From a bacterium HR33 (lineage in GTDB: Bacteria > Gemmatimonadota > Gemmatimonadetes > Gemmatimonadales > GWC2-71-9), in contig BEIJ01000003.1 of assembly GCA_002923375.1 (NCBI GenBank), positions 62,001-126,000 of the forward strand: a DNA stretch of 64,000 nucleotides, written 5' to 3'. Below, piece by piece: positions 34,246 to 44,175 of this stretch (position 1 is the first letter of the stretch; each line of letters opens with the position of its first letter). Made by a program: the position numbers and the translations under genes. The notes under the pieces were generated by a model. That model did not search any database and was not told the origin of the DNA. It saw only the letters and a list, made by a program, of their open reading frames with translations.

Positions 34246-35802
34246 ATGGCGGGACTGCTCGAGGGAATGGGATATCAGACCTGGGTCCTGGACGCGCTGC
34301 TGGTAATCCCCATCGCGGGAGCCGCGGTGGTGATGCTGCGGCCCGAGAAAGAGTCCAAGTGGATCGCCCTCTGGGTGACGCTCGCGGAGTTCGCGGCCTC
34401 CATGGGAATGTGGTGGAGTTTCGATCCCCAGGCGGGAATGCAATTTCAGGTGGTCCGGCCGTGGATCGCTGACTGGGGAATTTTCTACCGGCTGGGAGTG
34501 GACGGGATCTCCCTGTTCATGGTTCTCCTGACCACCTTCACCATGCCCCTGGCGGTGCTGGGAAGCTGGAACTACATCGAGCGGCGAGAAAGGGCGTATT
34601 ACGCGCTGATGCTGTTGCTCACCACCGGCATGATAGGAGTGTTCGTCGCCCTGGACCTCTTCCTGTTCTACGTCTTTTGGGAGTTGATGCTCATACCGAT
34701 GTACTTCATCATAGGGGTCTGGGGAGGCGAACAGAGGCTTTACGCGGCGATCAAGTTTTTCATCTACACCTTCCTAGGGTCCCTGTTGATGCTGGTGGCT
34801 ATCCTGGTGGCCTATTACTTGGTTGGGCGGGCTACGGGGGAGTACTCCTTCGCCTACGATCACCTCCTGAGGAACGCAGGGTATCTGCGTCCCGCGGCAT
34901 TCTGGTTGTTCGCCGCCTTCGCCTTGGCCTTCGCCATCAAAGTTCCGGTCTTTCCGTTCCACACCTGGCTTCCCGATGCGCACGTGGAAGCGCCGACGGC
35001 AGGGTCCGTGATCCTAGCCGGAATCCTGCTAAAGATGGGTACCTACGGCTTCCTGCGGTTCGCTCTGCCTCTCTTTCCGGAAGTGGCCCTGTCTCCGAGC
35101 GTAGCCACTCTGGTGGTGGTCCTGGCAATCGTGGGGATCGTGTACGGCGCACTGGTCGCCATGGTGCAGCCCGATTTCAAGAAATTGATCGCGTATTCTT
35201 CGGTGAGCCACCTCGGCTTCGTGATGCTGGGGATCTGGGCCCTGACGGAGCAGAGCGTTCAGGGTGCGATCATCGTGATGATCAATCACGGAATTTCGAC
35301 CGGAGCCCTGTTCTTTCTGGCAGGAATGCTGTACGAGCGCCGCCACACCCGGGCCATCGCCGAATTTGGGGGGCTTGCCAGAGTGATGCCCGGCTTCGCC
35401 GCAGTACTCACCGTTGTGGCCCTTTCCTCCATCGGCCTGCCGGGTACCAACGGATTCGTGGGAGAGTTTCTGGTCCTGCTGGGAACTTTCCGGACGCACC
35501 CGATTGCGGCGGCCGTGGCTACTACCGGAGTGATCTTTGCGGCGGCATATCTACTCTGGGCCTTGCAAAGGGTCCTGTTCGAATCGCTATCCAAAGAGGA
35601 AAACCGGCATCTCCCCGATCTGTCCCGAAGGGAAGTCCTGGTTCTGGCTCCGCTGCTCGCCATGATCGTGTGGATCGGCGTGTATCCCGCACCGTTCCTG
35701 CGGCGCATCGAACCGGCTACGCAGGCCCTCATCACCGAAGTGCGAGGTGCAGCCTCGTCTAGCGCTGCGGCCCTGCTGCAGGAGGCGAGCGATGGTAATT
35801 GA
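34246..35802 (+). CDS. nuoM: NADH-quinone oxidoreductase subunit M
   Basis: 518-residue antiporter-like, proton-pumping subunit with about 14 helices. Recognised by FYRLGVDGISLFMVLLTTF, FYVFWELMLIPMYFIIGVWGGEQR (conserved Glu of the channel), PVFPFHTWLPDAHVEAPTAGSVILAGILLKMGTYGFLRF and KKLIAYSSVSHLGFVMLG. The length and the VFWELMLIPMYF motif distinguish it from NuoL and NuoN. It overlaps nuoN by 11 bases. Confidence 0.96.
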   Translation: MAGLLEGMGYQTWVLDALLVIPIAGAAVVMLRPEKESKWIALWVTLAEFAASMGMWWSFDPQAGMQFQVVRPWIADWGIFYRLGVDGISLFMVLLTTFTMPLAVLGSWNYIERRERAYYALMLLLTTGMIGVFVALDLFLFYVFWELMLIPMYFIIGVWGGEQRLYAAIKFFIYTFLGSLLMLVAILVAYYLVGRATGEYSFAYDHLLRNAGYLRPAAFWLFAAFALAFAIKVPVFPFHTWLPDAHVEAPTAGSVILAGILLKMGTYGFLRFALPLFPEVALSPSVATLVVVLAIVGIVYGALVAMVQPDFKKLIAYSSVSHLGFVMLGIWALTEQSVQGAIIVMINHGISTGALFFLAGMLYERRHTRAIAEFGGLARVMPGFAAVLTVVALSSIGLPGTNGFVGEFLVLLGTFRTHPIAAAVATTGVIFAAAYLLWALQRVLFESLSKEENRHLPDLSRREVLVLAPLLAMIVWIGVYPAPFLRRIEPATQALITEVRGAASSSAAALLQEASDGN

Positions 35803-37297
35803 TCTGAACAACACCGCCGGCCTCCTCTTGGCTTTGGCGCCGGAGCTGGTGCTGGGGTTCTGGTGCCTCGTAGTGATGATCTGGGTCGCCTGGCGCCACG
35901 GGAGCTTCGAGGATCAGTGGGTAGCCGGGGTACTGTCCCTGGCGGGACTGGTAATGGCCTTGGGGACGGTCATATGGCTGTGGGCCAGCGATGCGAGAGC
36001 GGCCCAGTTGGCCGGGATGATGGCTCTGGATCCCTACCGCTACGCCACTGCGGTGCTCTTCCTGCTGGGAGCGATTCTTACGGTGTTGCTTTCCCTCGAC
36101 TATCTGAAGCGCGAGGGAGTCCGCATTCCGGAGTATTACTTGCTGCTCTTGTTCGGCACCCTGGGAATGATGTTCATGGGTGGCGGGTCGGACCTGATCG
36201 TCATCTTCCTGGGGCTCGAGTTGATGTCGGTGGCGGTTTACGTGCTGGCGGGGATCGACCGGCGCAGTCCCTTCTGCGCCGAGGCGGCGCTCAAATACTT
36301 CCTGCTGGGAGCCTTTGCCTCCGGGTTCTTCTTGTACGGTATCGCATTGATCTACGGAGCCACCGGTACCACCAATCTGGTCCTGATAGGAACGCAGGTC
36401 TCGGGGTTCGCTCTCTCTTCCAATCTCATGGCGCTGCTCGGCTTGGGATTGCTCCTCATCGGTTTCGCCTTCAAAGTTGCCGCGGTTCCCTTCCATATGT
36501 GGACGCCCGATGTGTACGACGGCTCTCCTACGCCGGTCACGGGCTACATGGCGGCGGCGGTGAAGGCCGCCGGGTTTGCCGCACTGCTGAGGGTGTTGTT
36601 CCACTCCTTTGGAGGTGTGGTGGTCTGGCACGAAGCCCTGTGGTGGCTTGCGGTAATCACGATGGTCGCGGGGAACCTGGTAGCCCTGGCCCAGCGCCAG
36701 CTCAAGAGAATGCTGGCCTACAGTTCCATCGCCCACGCGGGTTATCTCTTGGCCGCGGTAACATCCGGCAGCAGCGCGGGAGCGGCGGCTTTTCTGTTCT
36801 ACGCCCTGGCATACACTCTGATGACCATCGGGGCTTTCGCCGTGCTGGCGGCGGCGGGACGCGGCGGCGAGCGGGGCGTGTCGGTAGACGATCTCAACGG
36901 GCTGGGAAGCAGGCGGCCGTGGCTGGCGGCGGCCATGACGGTTTTCATGCTTTCTCTGCTGGGATTTCCCGGAACCGCCGGGTTCATCGGGAAGTGGTAC
37001 ATTTTGTCGGCGGCGATCGATGCGAACCAACAGCTGCTGGCTGTCGTGCTGGTCCTGACCAGCGTAATCTCGGCGGGGTACTATTTACCGCCGGTGATGG
37101 CGATGTATATGCGCGCTCCCAGCTCGCCGGAGGCACACTCCGAAACCACTGTGGCCGGCGGTGCGCGTTTGGTCGTGGCGCTGAGCGCAGCGTTGCTCGT
37201 GGTCTTCGGCTTCTGGCCGAACGCCGCTTTGGAAGCGGCCCGCAGAGGCTCCACCGGACTGACACCCGCGGTCGTGTATACTGTCGAGGGGCCGTAG
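35792..37297 (+). CDS. nuoN: NADH-quinone oxidoreductase subunit N
   Basis: 501-residue antiporter-like subunit nearest the peripheral arm. Landmarks: YYLLLLFGTLGMMFMGGGSDLIVIFLGLELMSVAVYVLAG (channel Glu), AAVPFHMWTPDVYDGSPTPVTGYMAAAVKAAGFAAL and RMLAYSSIAHAGYLLA. ATG 35792 follows GGAGG in the tail of nuoM and fits the family's N-terminus; longer upstream readings belong to nuoM. Last gene of the complex I operon; the next gene starts 40 bases on. Confidence 0.95.
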   Translation: MVIDLNNTAGLLLALAPELVLGFWCLVVMIWVAWRHGSFEDQWVAGVLSLAGLVMALGTVIWLWASDARAAQLAGMMALDPYRYATAVLFLLGAILTVLLSLDYLKREGVRIPEYYLLLLFGTLGMMFMGGGSDLIVIFLGLELMSVAVYVLAGIDRRSPFCAEAALKYFLLGAFASGFFLYGIALIYGATGTTNLVLIGTQVSGFALSSNLMALLGLGLLLIGFAFKVAAVPFHMWTPDVYDGSPTPVTGYMAAAVKAAGFAALLRVLFHSFGGVVVWHEALWWLAVITMVAGNLVALAQRQLKRMLAYSSIAHAGYLLAAVTSGSSAGAAAFLFYALAYTLMTIGAFAVLAAAGRGGERGVSVDDLNGLGSRRPWLAAAMTVFMLSLLGFPGTAGFIGKWYILSAAIDANQQLLAVVLVLTSVISAGYYLPPVMAMYMRAPSSPEAHSETTVAGGARLVVALSAALLVVFGFWPNAALEAARRGSTGLTPAVVYTVEGP

Positions 37298-37337
37298 GCC
37301 ATATGCCCCGTACGGGTTCCGGCTTCCATAAGTCAGG

Positions 37338-38711
37338 ATGAAGGTACCTGCTGTAGTCTTCAGGCAGTACGACGTTCGCGGGGTCGTGGGAGAGCAGCTG
37401 ACCCCCGAGCTAGCTCACGCCATAGGCCGGGCGTTCGCTACTTGGGTCACCCGGCGCTTGGGACGTTCGCCCAGAATCGCCGTGGGCCGGGACAACCGTC
37501 CCTCCGGCGAGCTTTTGGCCAGGGCCGTTCGGGACGGTATAGCGGCTGCCCAGGGTACCGCGGTGGATGTAGGGCAGGTTCCCACGCCGGCTCTCTATTT
37601 GGCGGTAGTAGAAATAGGGGTTGACGCCGGGCTCCAGGTCACGGGTTCGCACAACCCTCCGGAGTTCAACGGGTTCAAAATGGTCATAGGCAAGGACCCG
37701 GTGTACGGGGATGCCATTCAAGAATTGAGGCGGCTGATCGAGGGCGGCGATTTGGTTCACGGACCCGGGACCATAGAGGCTGACCGCAGCGTGCTGGACC
37801 GGTACGTCAAAGCCGTGGTTAGCCGTAACGGCCCCTTGATGCGGCCGGTCAAAGTGGTGGTGGATTGCGGCAACGGGGTTGCGAGTTTGGTAGCCGAGCG
37901 GATTCTCAGGGAGCTGGGTGCGGAGGTTGTGGGACTTTACTGCGAGTCGGACGGGACCTTCCCCAACCATCACCCGGATCCCACCGTGCTGGAGAACCTG
38001 AGAGATCTTCAGGACAAGGTACGGGAAGTGGGCGCCGAGCTCGGGATCGGTTTCGACGGTGACGGGGACCGCATTGGGGTGGTGGATGAGCGGGGTGAGG
38101 TGGTGTACGGAGACATTCTGCTTCTTCTGTTGGCCCGGGATCTGGTGGAGCGCAACGGGCGGGGCCATCCGGTAATTTTCGACGTCAAGTGTTCGGACAT
38201 CTTGAGCCGGGGCCTCGAGGAGATCGGTCTGAAGCCGGTGATGTGGAAGACGGGTCACTCCCTGCTCAAGGCGAAGATGAAGGAGCTGGGGGCGCCGCTG
38301 GCGGGCGAGATGAGCGGCCACATGTTCTTTGGAGCCGACTACTACGGCTTTGACGATGCATTGTTCGCTGCAGCTCGGCTCCTGGCGTATCTGTCCCGCC
38401 GCGAAGGCCCTCTTTCGCGGCTTTTGGTCGACGTACCGCGGACCTTCACCACCCCGGAGATTCGGATCGATTGCCCGGACGAGCGGAAGTTCGAGGTTGC
38501 GGAGCGGGCGGCACAGCATTTCGGGGCGCGGTATGAAGTGGTCACCCTGGACGGTGTGAGAATTTCGTTTCCCGAGGGGTGGGGCCTACTGCGGGCATCC
38601 AATACGCAGCCGGTCCTGGTGCTGCGCTTCGAGGCGACCTCGCCCGAAGCTCTGGCCGCGTATCGCGCTGAGGTGGAGGAATGGCTCCGCTCCGAGGGAG
38701 TAATGCGCTAG
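37338..38711 (+). CDS. Phosphohexomutase (phosphomannomutase/phosphoglucomutase)
   Basis: 457-residue alpha-D-phosphohexomutase that interconverts hexose 1- and 6-phosphates for sugar-nucleotide and surface polysaccharide synthesis. Four domains are recognisable: FRQYDVRGVVGEQLTPELA, the phosphoserine loop VTGSHNPPEFNGFK (Ser is the phosphate carrier), the metal loop GIGFDGDGDRIGVVD, the sugar-binding GEMSGHMFF, and the C-terminal phosphate-binding RASNTQPVLVLRFEA. The presence of GEMSGH and the FRQYDVRG N-terminus fits ManB/AlgC-type PMM/PGM better than GlmM. It starts 40 bases after nuoN and may share its transcript. Confidence 0.92.
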   Translation: MKVPAVVFRQYDVRGVVGEQLTPELAHAIGRAFATWVTRRLGRSPRIAVGRDNRPSGELLARAVRDGIAAAQGTAVDVGQVPTPALYLAVVEIGVDAGLQVTGSHNPPEFNGFKMVIGKDPVYGDAIQELRRLIEGGDLVHGPGTIEADRSVLDRYVKAVVSRNGPLMRPVKVVVDCGNGVASLVAERILRELGAEVVGLYCESDGTFPNHHPDPTVLENLRDLQDKVREVGAELGIGFDGDGDRIGVVDERGEVVYGDILLLLLARDLVERNGRGHPVIFDVKCSDILSRGLEEIGLKPVMWKTGHSLLKAKMKELGAPLAGEMSGHMFFGADYYGFDDALFAAARLLAYLSRREGPLSRLLVDVPRTFTTPEIRIDCPDERKFEVAERAAQHFGARYEVVTLDGVRISFPEGWGLLRASNTQPVLVLRFEATSPEALAAYRAEVEEWLRSEGVMR

Positions 38712-38715
38712 TTCC

Positions 38716-41208
38716 ATGTCGGTATTGCGGGCGGCGCGGGCCCGGTGGGCGCAAGCCGCCCTGGTGCTCGGGCTTGTCGGGCTGATCGCGGGTCGGTGGG
38801 CCGCCGCCACCTCGGTCGAACTGCTATGGGCCGAATCGCTGGGTTCGGAAAGCACTCACCGGGCCGTGATGTTTTTGCAGGTCCAGCTTGCCTTGCTGGC
38901 CTTTGCCGCCGCCGCGATTTGGTGCGTAGGGAACCTGTACTTGATATATCGCTCCATTGGCTCGGTTCAGATACCCCGCAGACTGGGGAATTTGGAAATT
39001 GCCGAGGCGGTACCGCGCAGGTATCTGCTGCTGGGTTCGGTGGCCTTGGGTCTCCTCGGCGCGCTCTGGGTGAGTCGGGATGCCGCCGGGTGGTGGGATG
39101 AGTTCGCGCTGCTAGGGGGATCCGCCGGGGACGCCCTGGTCGATCCTGTGCTTCAGCGGAGTATCGCGTATTACCTCTTCACCCTGCCTTGGCTCACCGA
39201 GTTGCAGAACTTTTTGCTCGAGCTGGCCGCCACCACAGCCGTACTGGTCATACTCCTCTACGCTGCAATCGGCGCGATCAGGAAAGACAAACGCGGAATA
39301 TCGGTGGCGGACTCGGCCCGCCGGCACGTTGCGGTCCTCCTGGCTACTTGTGCGGCGGCGCTGTTTTTCGGCTTCCGCTTGGATCCGGAACAGTACGTGG
39401 CGGGGGTTCACTCCGTACCCTACGACGGTATCCTTTCCGGCGTGCGGATTCCCGCCTCCAAGGTTCTAGCTGCGGTCTCGCTCGTGACCGCAGCCGGATC
39501 GCTTGTCTGGATCTGGCTCGCCAGGCTCGCGGTCGTGATAGTGGCCTGGGGACTGCTGATCGTGAGCGTTTTCGCGGGTCGGTACGCCGCTCCTGCCTTT
39601 GCGGCGGCAGCAGATCCCGCCAAGACGCAAGTAGAACCCGAGATCCGGCGGACTCAAAGCCGGATGCTCGAGGTTGCGTACGGGATCGGAGGGGATGATG
39701 TGTTAGTAGATCCCCCGCCCGTACCCGAGCCCAAAGCTTTAGCAGCGCACCGCGAAGAACTTACCTCGGGAATACTATGGGATAGTCAGATCTTGGTGGA
39801 TTTCTTGAACCGTAGGGTCGCTCTCCCTCGAGAGCGCTTCAGGACTGCCACGCTGGCGGTAGCGATCGGCCGGGACCGAAAAGAGCTGCCGGTCTTTATA
39901 GCCGTGGACGAGGGCGATCGAGCTTCGCAAGGAGAATCTGTGAGAGTCATCGCTGTAGCCGCGAGTGCGGCGACGGACTCGGGTACCCCTTGGTTCATTA
40001 CCGATTGGGACTCCCCGGCCAACTGGAGCGCTAACCCGGAGCGGTTGGCGCTCTCGGGAGGGCCCGTTAGGTTCAGCGAAGCATCGTCCTCTTTCCTGCT
40101 GCTTCCCGACACGGCTCAGGTAGCGGGCATTCGGCTCGCAGGGATAGGCCGGCGGTTGGCTCTAGCGTGGGTGTTGCAGAGTGCATCGCTACTTAGGGAA
40201 TCTGCCGGGGCAGGGGAGCTGGTGGTGTGGCGCCGGGCCGCGAGTGACCGTCTCGAGCGCTATGCTCCGTTCGCGGCTTTCGGACAGCCGTATCCCGCTG
40301 TCGCGGGCGGCCGCTTGTACTGGATGGCGGAGGGATACGTTTCCTCCCGAACCTTTCCCCTCTCGGTATCGGTCAGATGGCGCGGGCGCGAGGTGCGTTA
40401 TCTGAGGGCGCCGTTTCTTGGCGTAGTGGACGCTCATTCAGGCGCTACCGCGGTTTATGCGGTTGGGGACGATCCGCTGGCGAGTGAGTGGGCCAGGCTT
40501 GCACCCGACGTGGTGCGCGACGGGTCGGAACTACCGGTTGAACTGCGAGCGCAGAGGCGCTACCCTGAGGAGCTTTTCGAAATTCAGGTGGCGCTGCGCC
40601 AGCGTGACACTTCGACCACGCTACCTGTGGCGAGGCTAGGCGAGGGGCGCAAGGAGCCGGTCTGGTTGTTCGCCTCCTCGCCGGCCGACCCGGTGAGCCG
40701 CCTGAGATTGCGCGCGGTTATTGAGGCCGGAGATCCCTCCAGGCTCGCGGCGGTGGCCGACGGAGCGATAGTCGGCGGGGAAGCGCAATTCCGGGTGATC
40801 CGACTGGCGCGCGCTTGGTCGGGACCGACGCCGACCAGCTTGGAAACGGAACAGATGCCTAATGCTCGAATTGGCGGTAGAGTACGAAGCTACGTTTTCC
40901 CCGACATGCTCGCTTTCACCCGCACCTGGTACGCAGCCGGGACCGGCGATGGGGCGCCGCGCATTTGGCAGGTTTCCGTGCATTTGGGGGTTGGTGCCGG
41001 GCGCGGGGTACGGCAGGGGGAAGCTGTCCGAGCCGCGGTCGAGTCGCTGCGGAGTTCGGGCGACAGCAACGCTCTGTGGCGGCAGTTGAGGGAGTGGTTC
41101 GATCGAATGGATGCGGCTCGAGTGGCCGGCGATTGGGCGGAGTTCGGCCGGGCCTACGAGGAGATTAGGCGTCTGCTCGGCGCGGTTCCGAATACGGTGG
41201 GCCGATGA
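38716..41208 (+). CDS. UPF0182-family membrane protein
   Basis: 830-residue protein of the UPF0182 (COG1615) family, function unknown. About seven membrane helices lie in the first 300 residues (for example ALLAFAAAAIWCVGNLYLIY, YLLLGSVALGLLGALW, HVAVLLATCAAALFFG, VVIVAWGLLIVSVFAG), followed by a large extracytoplasmic part. Family hallmarks seen are NLYLIYRS, WWDEFALL, AYYLFTLPWL, YVAGVHSVPYDGI, and later WSANPERL and YVFPDMLAFTRTW. It is shorter than actinobacterial members (about 900-1000). It starts 4 bases after the mutase and overlaps the carbamate kinase by 4 bases, so it belongs to that unit. Confidence 0.85.
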   Translation: MSVLRAARARWAQAALVLGLVGLIAGRWAAATSVELLWAESLGSESTHRAVMFLQVQLALLAFAAAAIWCVGNLYLIYRSIGSVQIPRRLGNLEIAEAVPRRYLLLGSVALGLLGALWVSRDAAGWWDEFALLGGSAGDALVDPVLQRSIAYYLFTLPWLTELQNFLLELAATTAVLVILLYAAIGAIRKDKRGISVADSARRHVAVLLATCAAALFFGFRLDPEQYVAGVHSVPYDGILSGVRIPASKVLAAVSLVTAAGSLVWIWLARLAVVIVAWGLLIVSVFAGRYAAPAFAAAADPAKTQVEPEIRRTQSRMLEVAYGIGGDDVLVDPPPVPEPKALAAHREELTSGILWDSQILVDFLNRRVALPRERFRTATLAVAIGRDRKELPVFIAVDEGDRASQGESVRVIAVAASAATDSGTPWFITDWDSPANWSANPERLALSGGPVRFSEASSSFLLLPDTAQVAGIRLAGIGRRLALAWVLQSASLLRESAGAGELVVWRRAASDRLERYAPFAAFGQPYPAVAGGRLYWMAEGYVSSRTFPLSVSVRWRGREVRYLRAPFLGVVDAHSGATAVYAVGDDPLASEWARLAPDVVRDGSELPVELRAQRRYPEELFEIQVALRQRDTSTTLPVARLGEGRKEPVWLFASSPADPVSRLRLRAVIEAGDPSRLAAVADGAIVGGEAQFRVIRLARAWSGPTPTSLETEQMPNARIGGRVRSYVFPDMLAFTRTWYAAGTGDGAPRIWQVSVHLGVGAGRGVRQGEAVRAAVESLRSSGDSNALWRQLREWFDRMDAARVAGDWAEFGRAYEEIRRLLGAVPNTVGR

Positions 41209-42161
41209 GATGGGAACCACGGCCGGGCACGGTGGTGGTTGCGCTGGGGGGCAACGCTCTTGCGCCGCCCGGCGGGCGAGCCACTATAGCCGACCAGTTT
41301 CGCCACACCCGCGAGTCCCTCGGCGCGGTGATCGAGCTGGCTAGGGCAAATTGGAACATCGCTATAGTACACGGCAACGGTCCCCAGGTGGGGGACGAAC
41401 TCGAACGGAACGAGCTGGCTCGCGAGTGGGTGGAGCCTCTGCCCCTGGGAGTGCTGGTAGCGGCCACCGCCGGGTGGATAGGGTACATGATCCAGCAGTC
41501 GCTTCAAAACGCCCTGGAGCGAGCCGGTATCCGGCGGGAAGTGCTGACCGTGATAACCCAGACGGTGGTGAATGCGCCGCATGAAGCGGGGCCGACGGGT
41601 CTCAAGCCGGTGGGGCACGCCCTGAGTCCGGAGCAAGTAAAGCTGCTACGCGAGCGCGGGGTGTCCGTGGGACAGGATTCGGAAGGGCGGTGGCGGAGGA
41701 TGGCGCCGAGTCCCGAGCCCCGGGCTATCGTGGAAGCTGCCGCGGTTCGGGAGTTGGTAAGTCAGGGGAAGATTGTGATAGCGGCGGGTGGCGGAGGCCC
41801 TCCGGTTTACCGGGATCCGGTGTTGTTGTGGGAGGGCGTGGATGCGGTGGTGGACAAAGATCTGGCGGCTGCCATCTTGGGGCGAAGTCTCGAGGCCGAC
41901 ACTCTGTTGATCTTGACCGACGTTGACGCGGTCTATCGGGATTGGGGTAGCGAGCGGCGCAGTCCGATCAGGAGGATGGCGGTGGGGGAAGCGGAAGAGT
42001 TGCTGGCCGGAGACCAGTTGGGAACCGGTTCCATGAAACCCAAGGTGGAAGCTGCGGTTCGGTTCGTCAAAGGCGGAGGCGAGCGTGCGGTGATTGCTCA
42101 TTTAGCGCAGGGCCCTGCGGCCCTGAGGGGTGAGACAGGAACTACGATCTTGAGAGGGTAA
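41205..42161 (+). CDS. arcC: Carbamate kinase
   Basis: 318-residue amino-acid-kinase-fold enzyme. VVALGGNALAPPGG is the phosphate-binding N-terminal signature; IVHGNGPQVGDELERNE, TQTVVNAPHE, KIVIAAGGGGPPVYRD, EGVDAVVDKDLAAAILGR and the TDVDAVYRDWGS nucleotide loop all match carbamate kinases, as does GSMKPKVEAAVRF at the end. It makes ATP from carbamoyl phosphate or the reverse. No arginine deiminase or carbamoyltransferase gene is nearby, so its substrate supply is unclear. ATG overlaps the UPF0182 gene (4 bases), and sucC follows after 2 bases. Confidence 0.92.
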   Translation: MRWEPRPGTVVVALGGNALAPPGGRATIADQFRHTRESLGAVIELARANWNIAIVHGNGPQVGDELERNELAREWVEPLPLGVLVAATAGWIGYMIQQSLQNALERAGIRREVLTVITQTVVNAPHEAGPTGLKPVGHALSPEQVKLLRERGVSVGQDSEGRWRRMAPSPEPRAIVEAAAVRELVSQGKIVIAAGGGGPPVYRDPVLLWEGVDAVVDKDLAAAILGRSLEADTLLILTDVDAVYRDWGSERRSPIRRMAVGEAEELLAGDQLGTGSMKPKVEAAVRFVKGGGERAVIAHLAQGPAALRGETGTTILRG

Positions 42162-42163
42162 CG

Positions 42164-43303
42164 GTGAATCTGCACGAGTATCAGGCCAGAGCGCTTCTCA
42201 AGGCGGCCGGGATACCGGTCCCGGACGGCGAGGTGGTAACCACGCCCGAGGAGGCGGAAGCTGCGGCACGCCGTTTAGGGGGAAAGGTGGTGATCAAGGC
42301 CCAAGTGCACGCAGGGGGGCGTGGCAAGGCGGGAGGGGTGAAGTTGGCGGGCAGTCCGGAGGAGGCGAGGGCGAGGGCCCGGGATATCTTGGGGATGACG
42401 ATCAAGGGTTTGGTGGTCAAACGGGTGCTGGTGGTTCCGGCGGCCGAGATCGCCTCGGAAAGCTACGCCGGGATCATCGTGGACCGGGCCAGTCAGAAAC
42501 CGGTCGTCATGGTGAGTCCCGCTGGCGGCATAGACATCGAGGAGGTTGCCGCCCGGACGCCGGAGAAGATCTTTCGGGTGGCGGTAGATCCTCGCTACGG
42601 GTTGCTTCCCCACCAGGCGATGGGTCTCGCCTTCAAGTTGTACCGTCAGATCGATCAGGTGAGGGCCGCGGCGCGGATACTGGAGCAGCTTTATCGGGTG
42701 TTCATAGATGCCGGTGCGTCGCTGGTCGAGATCAATCCTCTGGCGACTACGCCGGACGGCAAGGTGTTGGCTCTGGACGCCAAGTTGGTGGTGGACGACA
42801 ACGAGCTCGAGCGCCGGCCCGAGATCGCCGCTATGAGAGACCTGGATTCGGAAGCCCCGGAGGAGGTACGGGCCCGGGAGGCCGGTCTTTCCTACATCAA
42901 GCTGGACGGGACCGTGGGTTGCTGCGTGAACGGAGCCGGTCTCGCCATGGCGACGATGGATTTGGTGAAATATTACGGTGGGGAACCGGCCAATTTCCTG
43001 GACATCGGGGGGAGCAGCAATCCGCAGAAGGTCGTTGCGGCCCTCGAGATCATCACTGCGGACAAGAATGTCAGGGTGATTTTGTTCAACATCTTCGGCG
43101 GTATCACCCGCTGTGACGATGTGGCCCGGGGTATCGTGGAGGCTACCGGGAAAACGCCTTTGGATAGGCCCCTGGTCATCCGGCTTACCGGTACCAATGA
43201 AGATCAGGCTGTGGCGATCCTAAAGGAGGCGGGGTTCAGCGCCCTGACGGACATGGACGAGGCGGTCCGTCAGGCGGTAGCGCTGGCCAAGGAGCGAGCA
43301 TGA
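42164..43303 (+). CDS. sucC: Succinyl-CoA synthetase, beta subunit
   Basis: 379-residue ADP- or GDP-forming subunit of the citric acid cycle enzyme that makes succinate and a nucleoside triphosphate. [22 protein letters not shown] is the standard N-terminus; [18 protein letters not shown] is the ATP-grasp nucleotide loop; [26 protein letters not shown] and the CoA/phosphate power helix [16 protein letters not shown] and [14 protein letters not shown] complete it. GTG start 2 bases after the carbamate kinase; the stop overlaps sucD by 4 bases, giving the coupled subunit ratio typical of sucCD. Confidence 0.96.
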   Translation: MNLHEYQARALLKAAGIPVPDGEVVTTPEEAEAAARRLGGKVVIKAQVHAGGRGKAGGVKLAGSPEEARARARDILGMTIKGLVVKRVLVVPAAEIASESYAGIIVDRASQKPVVMVSPAGGIDIEEVAARTPEKIFRVAVDPRYGLLPHQAMGLAFKLYRQIDQVRAAARILEQLYRVFIDAGASLVEINPLATTPDGKVLALDAKLVVDDNELERRPEIAAMRDLDSEAPEEVRAREAGLSYIKLDGTVGCCVNGAGLAMATMDLVKYYGGEPANFLDIGGSSNPQKVVAALEIITADKNVRVILFNIFGGITRCDDVARGIVEATGKTPLDRPLVIRLTGTNEDQAVAILKEAGFSALTDMDEAVRQAVALAKERA

Positions 43304-44175
43304 GCATTTTCGTGAATCGAGAGACAAGATTGGTGGTTCAGGGGATCACCGGGCGCGACGGGTCGTTTCACGCTCGCCAGATGATGGAATACGGGACGGC
43401 GGTGGTGGCCGGGGTAACACCCGGCAAGGGGGGGCAAAAGTTCGAGGGGAGGGTTCCTATTTTCGACACAGTTGCCGAAGCGGTGGCCGAAGCCGGAGCC
43501 AATACCTCGGTTATCTACGTGCCTGCACGGTTCGCCGTGGACGCGATCTTGGAAGCGGCGGATGCCGGGATATCGTTGATCGTTTGCATCACCGAGGGTA
43601 TTCCGGTGCTGGACATGGTGAGGGCCCTTCCTTACGTGCGCGAGCGCGGGTGCAGGTTGATAGGCCCTAACTGTCCGGGGGCGATCTCTCCGGGAGAAAG
43701 CAAGGTGGGCATCATTCCGGCTCAGATCTGCCGGCCGGGATCGATAGGGGTGGTCTCGCGCAGCGGGACGCTGACCTATGAAATCGTGCACCAGCTTTCG
43801 CGGGCGGGTTTGGGCCAGTCGACCTGTATCGGTATCGGAGGTGATCCGATCATCGGTACCAGCTTTATCGACTGTCTGGCGGCGTTCGAGGCAGACCCCG
43901 CAACCGAGGCGGTGGTGCTGATCGGAGAGATAGGGGGTACCGACGAGCAGGAAGCGGCGCGCTATGTAAAGGAACATATGACCAAACCGGTGGTGGGCTT
44001 CATAGCGGGACAGACCGCTCCGCCGGGCAGGCGTATGGGCCATGCGGGGGCGATCATTTCCGGTTCCAGCGGAACCGCTGCGGAGAAGATGGAGGCTTTG
44101 CGAAAGGCGGGGATCGGTGTCATGGCGCGGCCTGCAGAGGTGGTACCCCTGCTGAGAGAGAGAATGGGGCGGTGA
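43300..44175 (+). CDS. sucD: Succinyl-CoA synthetase, alpha subunit
   Basis: 291-residue CoA-binding subunit. The N-terminal Rossmann domain has [53 protein letters not shown] and [10 protein letters not shown] are conserved; the phosphorylated histidine is His248 in [10 protein letters not shown]. Length is typical. It overlaps sucC by 4 bases at its start and the EIIA-like/CBS gene by 4 bases at its end, so the three are translationally coupled. Confidence 0.96.
   Translation: MSIFVNRETRLVVQGITGRDGSFHARQMMEYGTAVVAGVTPGKGGQKFEGRVPIFDTVAEAVAEAGANTSVIYVPARFAVDAILEAADAGISLIVCITEGIPVLDMVRALPYVRERGCRLIGPNCPGAISPGESKVGIIPAQICRPGSIGVVSRSGTLTYEIVHQLSRAGLGQSTCIGIGGDPIIGTSFIDCLAAFEADPATEAVVLIGEIGGTDEQEAARYVKEHMTKPVVGFIAGQTAPPGRRMGHAGAIISGSSGTAAEKMEALRKAGIGVMARPAEVVPLLRERMGR

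Noticed and set aside
37277-37282. TATACT as a -10 box for the phosphohexomutase gene
   Set aside because: No acceptable -35 box lies 16-18 bases upstream; the nearest, CTGACA at 37259, has only a 12-base spacer.
37307-37316. Palindrome CCCGTACGGG between nuoN and the phosphohexomutase gene
   Set aside because: No loop and no T run, so not a terminator; a 10-base GC-rich palindrome is easily found by chance in such DNA.
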